Shown here: in pieces, positions 6,931 through 7,985 of the stretch
Numbering within the stretch: position 1 is the first letter of the stretch
Layout: every line of letters starts with the position of its first letter
DNA from: Bacteriovoracaceae bacterium UBA7317
GTDB taxonomy: Bacteria > Bdellovibrionota > Bacteriovoracia > Bacteriovoracales > Bacteriovoracaceae
Assembly: GCA_002474345.1 (NCBI GenBank)
Contig: DKQD01000043.1
Location: forward strand, 1 to 7,985
Reading direction: 5' to 3'
Length of the DNA: 7,985 nucleotides
Translations under genes and position numbers: made by a program
Notes under the pieces: generated by a model
Databases searched by the model: none
What the model saw: only the letters and a program-made list of their open reading frames with translations
What the model was told of the DNA's origin: nothing

Positions 6931-7824
6931 TTATAAATTAATAAGCACTGAGTTTTCTTCTATTTCATCCTCTATTTCGAGTCTTTTAAATTTATTTGTT
7001 ATAACCTGATCGGCTCTGCTTCGATCAAAAAACTCTTCTCTTTCTTCAGAAAATAAGTCTAATGATTCAAAATAAAATTTTCCAAATCGTGTTTTAGATG
7101 CCCTATATATTGATAAACCATTGTCTTGCCTAATGAGTCTTCCTAATTGGTAACCAATATATTTTGGGGTTTTAATGACTAGACTTAGTTTATTTTCAAT
7201 AGAAAAGTCTAATGAAGTATCAAGCTCTAAAATTCTTTCTAACTTATCGAGATCTAGTTTTATTGCAACACCTGATTTATCATAGAATTGGAACACAAGC
7301 TCTTCTACTTTAATTGCTTGTATTATAAAGCCAAACCTATCCAAAAAATCTTTACAAGTTTCGCTCATTTCCTCGTGATAATAATAGGACAGTTGTACTG
7401 AATCAAAATATTCAATGTGAACTCCTTTCATTGTAAGGGCAACTGTCTGAACTTTATTAAAGGAAGCACCAGCACCGATACTCGCATTTCCCATGGAAAG
7501 CATGTTGAATAATTTCACATTACCTTTCCCACTTGTTGTTATCATTTTCTCTTTTTGAGCAATTGTTGTTGAATCGACTCTTAAAAGTTTATTTTCCTGA
7601 ACTTCTTTAGGAAAGCATGCCTCTGGTGGTGCAACAAGCTTTAGTCCTTTTGGGTTACCCCCAAGGAGTGTTCCTGGACCAGCATCTCTTAGAGGTGTTG
7701 TGTAGGTTATAAAACCTAATGACTTAATTTCCTTATATAGAAAGTTCAGAGGCTTACAGGAGACTAAGGAAAAAGCCAGAAGAGAAAGAAAGAAGTATCT
7801 TTTTGGCTTAATTTGAAATTTCAT
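6931..7824 (-). CDS. Putative lipoprotein, function unknown
   Basis: I do not recognise this 297-residue protein. It has a lipoprotein signal peptide: basic N-terminus (KPKR at 6-9), hydrophobic core 10-21 and lipobox LVSC with Cys23. Lys24 at +2 gives no inner-membrane retention signal. The mature part has a Gly/Pro-rich stretch (about 45-69, with GPGTLLGG) before APPEACFP, a Gly-rich segment near 110-122 (MGNASIGAGASF), then an alternating beta-like and helical region and an acidic end (EIEDEIEENS). C70 and C157 are the only other cysteines and could form one disulfide. The ATG start overlaps the TGA of an upstream short ORF as ATGA. GGGG lies eight bases upstream (7833-7836), at the foot of a stem-loop. 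It is probably translated together with the upstream ORF and possibly transcribed with the downstream lipoprotein gene. Confidence 0.7.
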   Translation of the reverse strand: MKFQIKPKRYFFLSLLAFSLVSCKPLNFLYKEIKSLGFITYTTPLRDAGPGTLLGGNPKGLKLVAPPEACFPKEVQENKLLRVDSTTIAQKEKMITTSGKGNVKLFNMLSMGNASIGAGASFNKVQTVALTMKGVHIEYFDSVQLSYYYHEEMSETCKDFLDRFGFIIQAIKVEELVFQFYDKSGVAIKLDLDKLERILELDTSLDFSIENKLSLVIKTPKYIGYQLGRLIRQDNGLSIYRASKTRFGKFYFESLDLFSEEREEFFDRSRADQVITNKFKRLEIEDEIEENSVLINL

Positions 7825-7967
7825 TTTAGATACCCCAAAGAGACATCATCTCTTTGGTATGGCCCTGATCCTTCAGACGTGCAGCTTCTAGAAACGTACA
7901 TCAAGAGCCTTGTTGCAATGAGTAATAAGATTATCGTCCACTTTAAAAAAAATTCAACCCTTTTCAT
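7821..7967 (-). CDS. Short membrane-protein ORF overlapping the lipoprotein gene by ATGA; may extend past the window edge
   Basis: Read on the minus strand, an ATG at 7965-7967 opens a 48-residue frame ending in TGA at 7821-7823. It starts MKRVEFFLKW, has a hydrophobic stretch at about 10-25 interrupted by Arg20, a single Cys29 and a polar end with GYLK. The sequence around Cys29 (VSRSC) is not a lipobox. The stop overlaps the next start as ATGA, the classic sign of translational coupling. No Shine-Dalgarno precedes the ATG, and the frame stays open for the six codons to the window end, including a TTG directly before the ATG. It may therefore be the C-terminal part of a longer protein. Alternatives are a true small membrane protein or a leader ORF. 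Function unknown. Confidence 0.5.
   Translation of the reverse strand: MKRVEFFLKWTIILLLIATRLLMYVSRSCTSEGSGPYQRDDVSLGYLK
7835..7857 (-). promoter_or_regulatory. Stem-loop at the Shine-Dalgarno of the 297-residue lipoprotein gene
   Basis: CCAAAGAGA (7835-7843) and TCTCTTTGG (7849-7857) pair perfectly over 9 bp around a 5-base loop. In the minus-strand RNA the 3' arm runs into GGGG (7833-7836), the ribosome site of the lipoprotein gene. The flanking ATACC/GGTAT can pair in an alternative register, so all four G residues compete for pairing. The stem lies within the last codons of the overlapping short ORF. A ribosome finishing that ORF would open it. No T-run follows, so it is not a terminator. 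Confidence 0.5.
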
Positions 7968-7985
7968 CAACTTTATTTTTTTTAA

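Noticed and set aside
1..7985. Mobile element, defence island, toxin-antitoxin or CRISPR array
   Set aside because: No transposase, integrase, nuclease-helicase set, terminal repeats or regularly spaced repeats were seen; all large frames have housekeeping, signalling or envelope features.

Overview
The window looks like ordinary chromosomal DNA from a low-GC (AT-rich by eye), diderm bacterium. Evidence for two membranes is two lipoprotein signal peptides and a membrane-anchored cysteine-paired repeat protein. The set of an Escherichia-type DNA polymerase II, a Xanthomonas-type proline iminopeptidase, a large soluble hybrid kinase and lineage-specific lipoproteins would fit a marine Bdellovibrionota such as Halobacteriovorax/Bacteriovorax. 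That placement is inference from style; no marker gene here proves it.

Layout, left to right. Bases 1-967 (minus) carry proline iminopeptidase, cut by the left edge close to its C-terminus. A 185-base AT-rich divergent spacer follows. Bases 1153-3477 (plus) are a complete family-B DNA polymerase II with all exonuclease and polymerase motifs and a C-terminal clamp-binding tail. It converges, with 6 bases between stops and no visible terminator, on a 644-residue cytoplasmic hybrid histidine kinase (3484-5418, minus) with receiver - kinase - degenerate receiver - receiver architecture. A 146-base divergent spacer leads to a small plus-strand gene (5565-5945) for a membrane-anchored, cysteine-paired Sel1/Hcp-like repeat protein, whose last codons form a 10-bp terminator-like hairpin. 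The right part is a minus-strand cluster: a short membrane ORF (7821-7967, possibly extending past the edge) overlapping by ATGA a 297-residue lipoprotein gene (6931-7824), then a 102-base structured leader and a 289-residue lipoprotein gene (5959-6828).

The genes look like separate housekeeping, repair, signalling and envelope units; nothing ties pip, polB and the kinase into one pathway. No insertion sequence, integrase, tRNA, rRNA or CRISPR array was seen. The most interesting signals are in the lipoprotein cluster. Both lipoprotein genes have a stem-loop just upstream of the start codon whose 3' arm contains part of the Shine-Dalgarno sequence, and one of these stems lies inside an upstream ORF that overlaps the lipoprotein start, which suggests translational coupling. 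I saw no convincing new defence or mobile system.
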